From the NCBI GenBank assembly GCA_026392135.1, contig JAPLCR010000521.1, positions 1-7,190 of the forward strand: DNA of 7,190 bases, written 5' to 3'. This DNA comes from Armatimonadota bacterium (GTDB lineage Bacteria > Armatimonadota > Chthonomonadetes > Chthonomonadales > Chthonomonadaceae). The notes below the pieces were generated by a model. It ran no database searches. It saw only the letters and a list, made by a program, of their open reading frames with translations, and had not been told where the DNA came from. Made by a program: the position numbers and the translations under genes. Shown here piece by piece: positions 1 through 6,231 of the stretch; position 1 is the first letter of the stretch; each line of letters begins with the position of its first letter.

Positions 1-677
1 CCGACATCCTCCTTAGCTCCAATGTTGGAGAGGGCTTCTATAATAGCAATACGGAACTCTATCGCTCTACGGTTATCAGGATGCTCTAGGCTAACAGGGG
101 CAAAAAGGTGCTTCACATCGCGGTAGAGCATGAGTTCGAGATTGATACCTAGAACTCTGCGGAGAGTGTCGCGTTGGCGGCGATTGAGGAGGTGCGCGTG
201 TTCAGGGCGCAGTTTGGGGAGCAGGGTGGTAAGACTTTCTCGTGCATGACTAACACTGATCTCTTTTTCAAGATTTATCATCTCGACAAGAGCACCAACT
301 ACCTTCAAGTCGTCCAGTAAGGCTACCTGTTCAATGTCCTTCTTGCCTGCAATGAGTAGCTTTCGGGGGTGCAATACACCTGCGATAATCGTACCGAACA
401 CCAGTACGGCAAGCGGAAAAAGGTATCTTAGCGCGATACCTGATAGAGGTGATTGCAGCATCGCGTACGCTATCAGGGCAAAAGTAGACATACCTACTCC
501 ACAATACAAAATCGCCGCAAAGAGCGTGCGGTTGTACCGTTTAATGCGATTGCGAACCGATACGACGAGCGGGTCTTCCATATCAATACCCGATGTCTCC
601 TCGCTAAGAATTTGCTCTTGCGGATGGATAGGAACGCACGCCTCCTCATTGGAAATTGTGATGAGTTCTTGTTTCAT
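1..677 (-). CDS. Partial gene: two-helix membrane protein with HEAT-like cytoplasmic region
   Basis: The reverse strand is open from an ATG at 677-675 to the window edge, giving 225 residues with no stop, so the C-terminus is missing. Residues 1-50 are polar and end in a basic patch (RNRIKRYNR). Two hydrophobic stretches follow at about 51-73 and 81-103, separated by a short turn, so both ends should face the same side, probably the cytoplasm. From about 115 onward the chain is helical and leucine-rich. The last segment (RRAIEFRIAIIEALSNIG) resembles a HEAT-type helix pair, a scaffold often found in large bacterial proteins. I do not recognise a named family and give no function. No clear Shine-Dalgarno precedes the ATG. 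The gene lies 108 bases after the GH172 stop on the same strand, so co-transcription is possible but not shown. The unbroken frame and coherent hydrophobicity pattern make it a credible gene. Confidence 0.8.
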   Translation of the reverse strand, partial: MKQELITISNEEACVPIHPQEQILSEETSGIDMEDPLVVSVRNRIKRYNRTLFAAILYCGVGMSTFALIAYAMLQSPLSGIALRYLFPLAVLVFGTIIAGVLHPRKLLIAGKKDIEQVALLDDLKVVGALVEMINLEKEISVSHARESLTTLLPKLRPEHAHLLNRRQRDTLRRVLGINLELMLYRDVKHLFAPVSLEHPDNRRAIEFRIAIIEALSNIGAKEDV

Positions 678-741
678 AATGGTAGTGACGTATCAAAGCC
701 GTGAATGGTCTGTGAAACTAGAGTTTTGGTGTACCCGCTTG

Positions 742-763
742 GGGGGAGCGAAAATCATCCCCC
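742..763 (-). terminator. Weak hairpin after the GH172 gene, possible terminator or processing site
   Basis: GGGGGA and TCCCCC (742-747 and 758-763) form a six-base-pair GC-rich stem with a ten-base loop, 22 bases beyond the GH172 stop codon. No run of T follows on the minus strand, so it is not a canonical intrinsic terminator. It may only slow the polymerase, or protect the 3' end of the transcript before the downstream membrane-protein gene. Confidence 0.25.
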
Positions 764-785
764 TGTCCTGTTTCCTATCACCGTT

Positions 786-2447
786 TCAGCGTCGCGCGTC
801 CAGCCCCAGCCACTTATGCCTCCATCCTCCCGACGTGGAGCTTTCCGCTACGAAGTACTCCCCTTCGCGGTACGACAACAGGGGGTGAAAATTCTCGTCA
901 GTGAGATAACGCTCTGGCATAATTCCAGACTCTACCAGCGTGCCTAGCGTGTTTGGAAGTTCGCCGTAGGCAAGGCGATAGGCATAGAGCGCACGTCCAA
1001 TACCAAGGCGTATGAAGTGTGCTTCATTGTGGTTTTTGACGACGCGCTTGCCCTCATCAGGTAGTGCGAGTAGGCGCAACATCTCCACCGCAAGCGGTTT
1101 GCCCTCGCTCCTCGCTACAAAAGTGAGTGTATGCTCTCCTGCCAAAAGAAGAAGCGTTCCTAGAAGTAGGTCGGTCTCCTCGTCCCCCTTCCCGAAGTCT
1201 ACCGCATTGTGAAGTGTATTCCCGTCTATTAAAATGCCGTACACGCCGTAGGTGGGAGCACATAGTGCCGTTAATCGCACCGCATACCTCCCCGTCGTAT
1301 CGACGTGGAATGGCAGTTCCAGTGTGGAAGCCTCCTGATGGGGATGCCATGCGAGTGCTGGTCGACCTCCAAAAAAGCCCTGTGTCTCTACAGTGACTTT
1401 ACCTTCGGAGTGTTTCGCTTTGAGGAAGGTGCGTACAAGGTGATGCTGTTCCCAAGGGACACATCGCTCTGACCAAGCGGGTAGAGTACCAAAATGCTTA
1501 GGGCATCCCGTCTGATACCAAACGGCGACGCTATTGAAAAAATCAGGGCGCTCAATGTACCAGCCGTCCTCTGACTCAGTTTGATTGCCCTTGTGTTCTA
1601 TGGTTAACTTGAGCGACTTGGTGAAAGAGACCGGGTCGAGAATGTGCCAGCGATAGCAGACCCCGCTGTCTCCTGCGTTATAGCCCTGCCAGCGAGGCTG
1701 CCCAAACCAGTGACCTGTACGTGGACGAAAGCCCCATGCGTCGTTAAAGTAGTCTTCACTCCCTGTACCCTGTAGGCTAGGGATCTCTTCGCCATCTATA
1801 AAAAAGAAGTCATCTCCTTCGCCAAACCAGCCGTCCTGCGCCATCGTCACCGACATAACGGTTCCTACGTAGTGCCCCTTCCCCTCTATGTCCGCGAGGA
1901 GGTAGTCTTGCCCCATGATTGCAGGATACTCCTGCCGATACTGCGCGTAAAAGTAGGGAGTTTCGGGTGGAAGGGAGTCGAGTTGAACCCAGTCTACTTG
2001 CCAATAGAGTCCGCTTGTGCGGTTCGGGTTGTCGTTTTGAATGACGATACGGGCAGACTTCTCGAAAGGCATACGCCAGTAGCAGGTCAGGCTTCCGGTG
2101 GGGGATACTTGTACGGGGAAGCTCTCTACTGCGGCGGGCTTCCCCTGCCCCACTGCGAAGAATTCGGCGAGAGGAGCCTCAATAGCAGGCTCTTTGCGCC
2201 CATCCCAGTAGATGCGGAGGCTAAGGGCGTTCAGCTCGTTCATACCCCCGGCGTGACTGGTAAACCAGATATGATTGATAACGCCGGGGCCTTCAAGAGT
2301 GGGTAGCTCCAACACTTCACCAGGGAGAAGGGGGGTCATATCAAAGTTGCCGTCGCTCCAGTTCGGTTGTTCGTTGCTAGAGATGCGGCGGTTACGCCCC
2401 TGCGAAGGTGTAGCAAGCGAGCCGAGTAAGTCACTAAAAAGAGACAA
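786..2447 (-). CDS. GH172 (DUF2961) glycoside hydrolase with extra C-terminal domain
   Basis: The 553-residue product belongs to the DUF2961 family, now glycoside hydrolase family 172. Characterised members cleave or transfer alpha-fructofuranosyl or arabinofuranosyl units. Diagnostic motifs are IWFTSHAG (60-67), WFGEGDDFFFIDGE (207-220), GTGSEDYF (227-234) and YRWHILDP (265-272). Glu210 and Glu231 are 21 residues apart. As I recall, this is the spacing of the catalytic pair E270/E291 of the Bifidobacterium dentium enzyme, so they are the likely nucleophile and acid/base. Residues about 383-465 look like a beta-sandwich (GVYGILIDG, LLAGEHTLTF). The last 85 or so residues resemble the C-terminal part of a type II pseudopilin (see findings). 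The total is longer than a bare catalytic domain. There is no signal peptide, so the enzyme is probably cytoplasmic and acts on imported oligosaccharides. The start is TTG at 2447, chosen because a perfect Shine-Dalgarno lies eight bases upstream. It follows the LacI gene by 48 bases and is probably in its operon. The exact substrate cannot be told from sequence. Confidence 0.93.
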   Translation of the reverse strand: MSLFSDLLGSLATPSQGRNRRISSNEQPNWSDGNFDMTPLLPGEVLELPTLEGPGVINHIWFTSHAGGMNELNALSLRIYWDGRKEPAIEAPLAEFFAVGQGKPAAVESFPVQVSPTGSLTCYWRMPFEKSARIVIQNDNPNRTSGLYWQVDWVQLDSLPPETPYFYAQYRQEYPAIMGQDYLLADIEGKGHYVGTVMSVTMAQDGWFGEGDDFFFIDGEEIPSLQGTGSEDYFNDAWGFRPRTGHWFGQPRWQGYNAGDSGVCYRWHILDPVSFTKSLKLTIEHKGNQTESEDGWYIERPDFFNSVAVWYQTGCPKHFGTLPAWSERCVPWEQHHLVRTFLKAKHSEGKVTVETQGFFGGRPALAWHPHQEASTLELPFHVDTTGRYAVRLTALCAPTYGVYGILIDGNTLHNAVDFGKGDEETDLLLGTLLLLAGEHTLTFVARSEGKPLAVEMLRLLALPDEGKRVVKNHNEAHFIRLGIGRALYAYRLAYGELPNTLGTLVESGIMPERYLTDENFHPLLSYREGEYFVAESSTSGGWRHKWLGLDARR

Positions 2448-2455
2448 AGGGGGAT

Positions 2456-2462
2456 ACCTCCT
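2456..2462 (-). promoter_or_regulatory. Ribosome binding site of the GH172 gene
   Basis: On the minus strand AGGAGGT ends eight bases before the TTG at 2447-2445. A perfect anti-Shine-Dalgarno match at ideal spacing supports the unusual TTG start. It also implies that the enzyme is translated from its own site rather than by coupling to the repressor gene. Confidence 0.85.
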
Positions 2463-2495
2463 GAGTACGCGTAGATTGGGGGGAAGAAGAGTAGG

Positions 2496-3590
2496 CTACC
2501 TAACAGCAAAGGCTTCGGCGTGCGGGGCTACTCCTACCGATTCGCGGATGATTAGTTCTGCAGGAAACCTGTCTGTAAAAGCTGTAGGAGAGTCGGCTTC
2601 TCCTTCTGTGTAGTAGAGAGGTGCCTCTCCTTGTATCTGCTGTAGTAGAGTTTCTACTGCCCAGTGCCCCATTTCCCGAAAGGGCTGACGCACGGTAGTG
2701 AGTGGCGGAACCGACATTCTCGCCATGATATTATCGTCGAAACCTGCGATAGAGATGTCTTCTGGAACGCGCACTCCATGTGCGGTGAGTGCCTCTAAAC
2801 AGCCAAGTGCTATCATGTCGCTCGCGCAAAAAATGGCGGTTGGGAGCGGGATTCGGTGGCGATTCTCAATCAGGCGGTGTATGGTTTCACGTCCTATACG
2901 GGCATGGAAATATCCCGCAATAGTAAGAGAAGGGTCTTCAGGGATGCCTGCTTCCCTCAATGCCCGCAGGTAGCCCTGTACACGCTCCCTCGCCCCAAGC
3001 CGATCCTCTCCGCCAGTGATGTGCATAATACGGCGGTGCCCCTTTGAGATAAGGTACTGCACCATAGAGTATGCTCCCCCTTCGTTGTCGGCTTCAATAT
3101 TTTTGATACGGGATACAAAGTTATCACTATGAATGGAGACAAACGGGGTGTGTTGGGGTATAGAGGCGACAAACTTTTGTGAGGGGTTTGGTGCCAAGAG
3201 GATAACGCCATCTATGCGCCCATCACAGAACTGTAGAACGCGATTCTCGTCTTGTTCCCATTTTTGAATTGAGAAGATAGTGGCATTTTGTCCACACCGT
3301 GCAATGGCTTCCAGAAGCCCATTTAGCACTTCCAGAAAGTATACGTTAATTTCATCGGATTCAATGACCGCCACAATGCCAATCGTGTCCATGCGCCGTC
3401 GTGATAGGCTACGTGCGACTTGATTGGCGCGATAACCTAACTCTTCCGCCGCCTCGATAATGCGAGTGCGAGTATCGAGAGAGACACGCGTAGAGGAGCG
3501 TGCGCCGTTTAACACAACGGATGCGCTCATAGCAGAGACTCCTGCCTGACGTGCGATGTCTTCTAATGTGGGGGCTTTTCCTCGTTTCAT
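2496..3590 (-). CDS. LacI-family transcriptional repressor
   Basis: The 364-residue protein has the full LacI/GalR layout. An N-terminal helix-turn-helix (about 7-29, TLEDIARQAGVSAMSASVVLNG) is followed by the hinge helix (about 54-66, with ANQVARSL), in which Leu62 is the residue expected to insert into the central CpG of the operator. A periplasmic-binding-protein-like sensor domain runs from about 67 to the end and carries the family signatures DGVILLAP, GHRRIMHITGG, AIFCASDMIALG and EDISIAGFDDN. The length is slightly above the usual 330-345 because of a longer C-terminal tail. The protein should bind DNA as a dimer and release or change binding when a sugar is bound. The GH172 gene directly downstream makes a fructose- or arabinose-containing oligosaccharide a reasonable guess for the inducer. 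A candidate autoregulatory operator lies upstream at 3642-3655. The ATG at 3590 is the only good start. Confidence 0.95.
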   Translation of the reverse strand: MKRGKAPTLEDIARQAGVSAMSASVVLNGARSSTRVSLDTRTRIIEAAEELGYRANQVARSLSRRRMDTIGIVAVIESDEINVYFLEVLNGLLEAIARCGQNATIFSIQKWEQDENRVLQFCDGRIDGVILLAPNPSQKFVASIPQHTPFVSIHSDNFVSRIKNIEADNEGGAYSMVQYLISKGHRRIMHITGGEDRLGARERVQGYLRALREAGIPEDPSLTIAGYFHARIGRETIHRLIENRHRIPLPTAIFCASDMIALGCLEALTAHGVRVPEDISIAGFDDNIMARMSVPPLTTVRQPFREMGHWAVETLLQQIQGEAPLYYTEGEADSPTAFTDRFPAELIIRESVGVAPHAEAFAVR

Positions 3591-3607
3591 ATCAATAAAT
3601 ATACCTT

Positions 3608-3615
3608 GTCTCCTT
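3608..3615 (-). promoter_or_regulatory. Possible ribosome binding site of the LacI gene (long spacing)
   Basis: AAGGAGAC on the minus strand is the only strong purine match upstream of the repressor. It sits 17 bases before the ATG at 3590, further than usual. The intervening AAGG could serve as a weaker site. Poor spacing would keep repressor levels low, which is common for regulators. Confidence 0.4.
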
Positions 3616-3641
3616 GCTAAATTTATGGCTAAATCACCACA

Positions 3642-3655
3642 ATTTAACGTTAAAT
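3642..3655. promoter_or_regulatory. Candidate LacI-family operator (perfect 14-base palindrome)
   Basis: ATTTAACGTTAAAT is a perfect inverted repeat centred on CpG at 3648-3649. LacI-family operators are typically even-length palindromes with a central CG, often inside AACGTT, which is exactly the core here. It lies 51 bases upstream of the repressor ATG, in an AT-rich stretch where the promoter must be. This is the arrangement expected for autoregulation of the repressor-hydrolase unit. No second copy was noticed in the window. Confidence 0.65.
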
Positions 3656-3713
3656 AAAATTAAGCTTGTGAAACACGAAACGCATTACGGAAAGGGAGGG
3701 AAGTGGGCAGTTG

Positions 3714-3754
3714 GCGAAAGAGGGCATGAAAGGATTCAGGAGCACCTCTTTCGC
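3714..3754. repeat. Perfect 10-base inverted repeat with nested hairpin
   Basis: GCGAAAGAGG (3714-3723) and CCTCTTTCGC (3745-3754) are exact reverse complements separated by 21 bases. Inside the loop, TGAA (3727-3730) and TTCA (3735-3738) can pair around AGGA, giving a two-tier hairpin. No T-run follows on either strand, so it is not a standard terminator. It could be a structured RNA element or a protein binding site. Confidence 0.55.
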
Positions 3755-3860
3755 TCTATAGGATGGTGAAAGTTGCGGGGCTTATCCGTTTAGACGAGGC
3801 AGGCGGGCTACTTGTTTCACTTGATTCTTTAGTTTTAGCGTCTGCGAATATAGAGGCTAG

Positions 3861-3887
3861 GGTTACGGGCTTTAGAGAGATGTAACC
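3861..3887. repeat. 6-base inverted repeat
   Basis: GGTTAC (3861-3866) and GTAACC (3882-3887) are exact reverse complements around a 15-base loop. The element directly abuts the next inverted repeat, so the two would form side-by-side hairpins in a transcript of either strand. Confidence 0.4.
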
Positions 3888-3921
3888 TCATCCCTTCATT
3901 CAATTCTGGGTTAAGGGATGA
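3888..3921. repeat. Perfect 9-base inverted repeat
   Basis: TCATCCCTT (3888-3896) and AAGGGATGA (3913-3921) are exact reverse complements with a 16-base loop. There is no adjoining T-run. With the preceding inverted repeat it forms a tandem hairpin block in the middle of the gene-free region. Confidence 0.5.
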
Positions 3922-4094
3922 CTTCGAGTTATTTCTTTCGAGCGTTGGCGGAATACGGATGCCCCGCTGAACAGACCAGCTTGGCACTCTCTATGTTGCT
4001 CTAAGCAAAAGGCTATTTTTCATTGGGTTTCGCGCATTTTCGCGTGTTTTACAGTTTATTCCCACACATGGACACTCTTACGGTAAAGAGAGGC

Positions 4095-4124
4095 TTGAAA
4101 TCGCGCTCAATAATCGGATATAAT
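4095..4124 (+). promoter_or_regulatory. Near-consensus sigma-70 type promoter
   Basis: TTGAAA (4095-4100, five of six matches to TTGACA) and TATAAT (4119-4124, perfect) are separated by 18 bases. Transcription should start near 4131-4133 and run rightward. It is the best promoter match I see in the window and lies about 280 bases before the lipoprotein gene. It therefore drives either a separate small RNA or an mRNA with a long leader. A five-base hairpin (CTCTT 4075-4079 with AAGAG 4086-4090) sits just upstream of the -35 box. Confidence 0.65.
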
Positions 4125-4130
4125 TAGGTA

Positions 4131-4302
4131 ATATGGAGGCTCTCTTAGGCTTTTGGTTTGCACCCAAAGATAAAAGATTCGGTAAGGAGCCGCACCTCTC
4201 CTGTTTAGTCCACTTTTGCAGAAACCTCCCATGTCAAAGATATAGTTTCCCTTACAATACGCCTCACCTGTTGTATATTGGACTTCCTGTAGGGAGGTTT
4301 TT
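4131..4302 (+). ncRNA. Candidate small RNA or regulatory leader
   Basis: This is the stretch from the predicted start site to a T5 tract at 4298-4302. It can form a hairpin TTTTGG/CCAAAG (4151-4156 with 4164-4169, one G-U pair), a second AGGAG/CTCCT (4185-4189 with 4198-4202), and a nine-base-pair stem AAACCTCCC/GGGAGGTTT (4222-4230 with 4292-4300) whose right arm runs into the T tract. A competing six-base stem AGTCCA/TGGACT (4207-4212 with 4279-4284) crosses it. GGAGG at 4135-4139 could also capture CCTCC at 4225-4229. These exclusive pairings would suit an attenuator or riboswitch-like leader for the lipoprotein gene, but the loop of the main stem is long (61 bases). I could not match it to 6S RNA or any riboswitch consensus. 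The boundaries are inferred. Confidence 0.35.
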
Positions 4303-4411
4303 GACCTTTGTCGTCGGGTGAAACAGGGCTTGTCGCTGTACACGTTTTGAAAGACATAACGGTTTAGTCGCTTAAAATCGTCCCCGAATGAGAGGAGAAA
4401 CAGAGTAGCAT

Positions 4412-5566
4412 TTGAAGCGTGTCTGGCTCATACTATGCCTCGTGATTATAACGGGTTGTCGCCGCGCCCCCGTTCCGGGCATGGCGGATGTCCCCAACCT
4501 CTCCGTCGTGCCCCGCGCCGCTTATCAAGACGTAAGCCCGCGCTGGTCGGCGGACGGGAAGCGTATCGCCTTCTTACGCGCTACGCCGGACAGAAAACAC
4601 CAACTTTTCATCGCGGACGCGACTTTGAAGTACGCTCACTCGCTACTCGAACCGGAGGTATTGATACCCGATAGACACTTGGGTTCGAGTTGGGAGCGCT
4701 ACACCTCCCGCGACACGCTCGCCTTCTCGCCCGACGGTAGGTGGCTGATATTTCCTCGCGCAGACTGGCTTGCGGACGACAAGGGCGAAAGACTTCCGGG
4801 TATTGGGCTGTGGCTCTACGACTTCGCGACGCGCAAAGCGAAGCCTCTCGCCGTCCATTCAAGCCGCTACAAGGGCGAGTTTATCTACTACCGTTACCCG
4901 CAGTGGTCGCCGGACGGCAAGCGCGTCGCGGGTTCCGCCGACATCGTTTCGCTTTTCGACAGGGGGCGCGATAGCGATTGGGGGACGTGGGAGCCGACAG
5001 CGAAGGCGGGAGAGCGCAACGCCCTCACGTTTCGGCAGGGGATTCGGCGGACTATTTCGGTTCCCGTCACGGAGACGCTTCGGCGCATCGAACCGGGCAA
5101 AGAGGGCGCAACCCGCACGGGCGAGTTCTGGCGCATGACTCCCGCAGAGTGCGCCCGTCTGCAAAGCGACCCGTCGCAACCTGTCCAACCGCATACCGGA
5201 CACCTCGCCTGGTCTCCAAACGGGAACGCGCTCGCGTTCACCTTTACGCCCGACCCGCTCGATTTTGCGCGGTACGAGATATGGACGGTAGCGCGAGACG
5301 GCAAAAACGCGCATAGAGTAAGCCCGCGAGACGGCTCTGGCTATCTCGCTCCCGTATGGCTCGGCAATGAGCGACTCGCCGCGCTTCGCAAATTGGCGAC
5401 GGGCTACGAGATAGCGAGTTGGGACGCTCAAGGGGGCAATCCTAAGACTCTGGGCAGAGTGGAGCGTGCGGACTGCGACTGGTCGCCGGACAGAAAGCGC
5501 GTCGTCTTCGCAACTGCGTGGCGCAACGAGAAGCCTACGACGCTTGGGATATTGGAAATTAAGTAA
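4412..5566 (+). CDS. Lipoprotein with PD40/TolB-like beta-propeller repeats
   Basis: The 384-residue product starts with a lipoprotein signal peptide: a basic MKR, a hydrophobic core (WLILCLVII) and the lipobox ITGC with Cys16 as the lipidated residue, so the mature protein should be anchored at the cell envelope. Repeats of the PD40/WD40-like kind with the W/F-S-P-D-G-K pattern are seen at about 43-56, 103-116, 163-176, 265-278 and 356-368, with a degenerate sixth near 314-325, fitting a beta-propeller. Propellers of this type bind proteins or peptides, as in TolB, but nothing here shows a partner, and the usual TolB N-terminal domain is absent. The start is TTG at 4412, since an in-frame TAG at 4406 excludes earlier starts. 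A purine-rich GAGGAG (4392-4397) lies 14 bases upstream. A weak promoter-like pair, TTGAAA (4347) and TAAAAT (4373), has a 20-base spacer. The gene is markedly richer in GC than the region before it. Its 3' end is duplicated downstream. Confidence 0.85.
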   Translation: MKRVWLILCLVIITGCRRAPVPGMADVPNLSVVPRAAYQDVSPRWSADGKRIAFLRATPDRKHQLFIADATLKYAHSLLEPEVLIPDRHLGSSWERYTSRDTLAFSPDGRWLIFPRADWLADDKGERLPGIGLWLYDFATRKAKPLAVHSSRYKGEFIYYRYPQWSPDGKRVAGSADIVSLFDRGRDSDWGTWEPTAKAGERNALTFRQGIRRTISVPVTETLRRIEPGKEGATRTGEFWRMTPAECARLQSDPSQPVQPHTGHLAWSPNGNALAFTFTPDPLDFARYEIWTVARDGKNAHRVSPRDGSGYLAPVWLGNERLAALRKLATGYEIASWDAQGGNPKTLGRVERADCDWSPDRKRVVFATAWRNEKPTTLGILEIK

Positions 5567-5570
5567 ACCT
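5528..5570 (+). repeat. Direct repeat, left copy (lipoprotein 3' end)
   Basis: These 43 bases cover the last 12 codons plus stop of the lipoprotein gene and a few bases beyond. They match 6257-6299 at 39 of 43 positions. The weaker similarity continues on both sides: upstream into the coding region, and downstream into the ribosome binding site of the following antitoxin gene. The two copies bracket the AbrB/Doc module. Confidence 0.85.
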
Positions 5571-5575
5571 GTTTT

Positions 5576-5581
5576 AAGGAG
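5576..5581 (+). promoter_or_regulatory. Ribosome binding site of the AbrB-like antitoxin
   Basis: AAGGAG ends eight bases before the ATG at 5590. This favours ATG 5590 over the in-frame GTG at 5581, which would overlap the site itself. The second antitoxin gene has the same eight-base spacing. Confidence 0.8.
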
Positions 5582-5589
5582 TGGAGAGA

Positions 5590-5817
5590 ATGGCTCAAAC
5601 GCTTCAAAAACAGGGCGACACGTTCGCCCTCATACTCGACGAGGCGCTACTGCAAGCGCTCAATATCAACGCGGATACGCCGCTTAATGTTGAGGTCAGT
5701 AACGGTTCGCTGATTGTGACGCCAACCCAAACGGACATATCGGAAGCCGAAGCGCTAGACGCTTTAGCGCGGTTGCGCCCTCACTATAAGCGGATGCTGG
5801 AAAATCTGGCGAAGTGA
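5590..5817 (+). CDS. AbrB/MazE-family antitoxin
   Basis: The 75-residue protein has the short swapped-hairpin pattern of SpoVT/AbrB-type antitoxins in its first 45 residues: a QKQGDTFALIL strand, LDEALLQALNI, and a closing NGSLIVTPT strand. The rest (about 48-75, ISEAEALDALARLRPHYKRMLENLAK) is a charged helix of the kind that covers the toxin. It should bind DNA as a dimer and repress its own operon while neutralising the Doc toxin encoded next. Its TGA stop overlaps the toxin's GTG start by four bases (GTGA), so translation is coupled. It begins 23 bases after the lipoprotein stop and probably shares that transcript, as no separate promoter was found. Pairing of an AbrB-type antitoxin with Doc, instead of Phd, is a known but less classical arrangement. 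Confidence 0.85.
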   Translation: MAQTLQKQGDTFALILDEALLQALNINADTPLNVEVSNGSLIVTPTQTDISEAEALDALARLRPHYKRMLENLAK

Positions 5818-6221
5818 GCGAGACTCCGCGATTTCTAAGTTTGGAGGTCGTCTTAGCGCTTCATGCCGATACAATCAGAGAAGAGGGCGGCGCGACGGGG
5901 CTTCGAGATAGAGGGCTTCTGGAATCCGCCCTTGCCATGCCGCAAGCGCAGTTTGGCGGCATAATGCTTCACCCTGATTTGGCATCGATGTCCGCCGCAT
6001 ACCTCTTCCATATCGCAAGTAATCACGCTTTTGTGGATGGCAATAAGCGTGTCGCGGCTCTCTCCGCGCTAATCTTCCTTGATAGGAACGGCGTTCCCTT
6101 CAAACGACTGCCTGAGCAGGTAGAGTTAGAGCGCGTGACGATGGCAGTCGCAAGGCGCGACATCACGAAGGAGGCGCTGATAGAGTGGTTTCGTCAGACG
6201 CTTTCGCAATCTCCTGACTGA
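5814..6221 (+). CDS. doc: Doc (death-on-curing) family toxin
   Basis: The 135-residue protein is close to the usual Doc length of about 125-130. The N-terminus carries the family pattern of a helix with His17 followed by GGATGLRDRGLLESAL (25-40) and MPQAQFGG (42-49). The active-site loop is HAFVDGNKR (71-79), matching the Doc form of the Fic motif HxFx[D/E]xNKR with His71, Asp75, Asn77, Lys78 and Arg79 all present. Phage P1 Doc uses this site to phosphorylate EF-Tu and stop translation, and this protein probably does the same when free of its antitoxin. The start is GTG at 5814, overlapping the antitoxin stop. All motif residues are intact, so the toxin looks functional. Downstream lies a 100-base gap containing the lipoprotein tail remnant. 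Confidence 0.93.
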   Translation: MSETPRFLSLEVVLALHADTIREEGGATGLRDRGLLESALAMPQAQFGGIMLHPDLASMSAAYLFHIASNHAFVDGNKRVAALSALIFLDRNGVPFKRLPEQVELERVTMAVARRDITKEALIEWFRQTLSQSPD

Positions 6222-6231
6222 GAAGGCTGGA

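Larger units (their letters stand above)
3591..4411. other. 821-base intergenic region between divergent genes
   Basis: This gap separates the minus-strand LacI unit from the plus-strand lipoprotein gene. It is visibly lower in GC than the genes on its right. It holds the putative operator next to the LacI gene, three perfect inverted repeats (3714-3754, 3861-3887, 3888-3921), a strong sigma-70-type promoter (4095-4124) and a structured stretch up to 4302. No tRNA cloverleaf was seen. The open frames inside it are short, have no ribosome binding sites and match no family I know. A smaller CGCG hairpin at 4031-4044 was also noted but cannot be assigned. Confidence 0.7.

Noticed and set aside
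334..947. Several plus-strand open frames of 80-184 residues at the left edge
   Set aside because: They are antisense to the membrane-protein and GH172 genes, whose translations show coherent motifs and hydrophobicity. The plus-strand products do not.
4031..4050. CGCG hairpin followed by TTTT as a terminator
   Set aside because: The stem is only four base pairs and there is no upstream gene on that strand to terminate.
4131..4302. 6S RNA or a known riboswitch
   Set aside because: The ends of the stretch do not pair into the long closing stem of 6S RNA, and I found no riboswitch consensus core.
4133..4321. Open frame of 62 residues whose ATG lies right at the predicted start of the strong promoter, as a leaderless gene would
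   Set aside because: The position is suggestive, but the product resembles no family, has an erratic composition, and overlaps the stems of the candidate RNA. Kept only as a remote alternative to the ncRNA call.
4107..4343. Open frame of 78 residues on the minus strand in the intergenic region
   Set aside because: No ribosome binding site, no recognisable protein pattern, and it runs antisense to the candidate RNA.
4347..4378. Promoter directly before the lipoprotein gene (TTGAAA and TAAAAT)
   Set aside because: The 20-base spacer is too long for a standard sigma-70 promoter, so it is mentioned only in the gene entry.
4859..5431. 190-residue minus-strand frame opposite the lipoprotein gene
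   Set aside because: Arginine- and proline-rich shadow of a high-GC coding region. The plus-strand frame has a lipobox and PD40 repeats.
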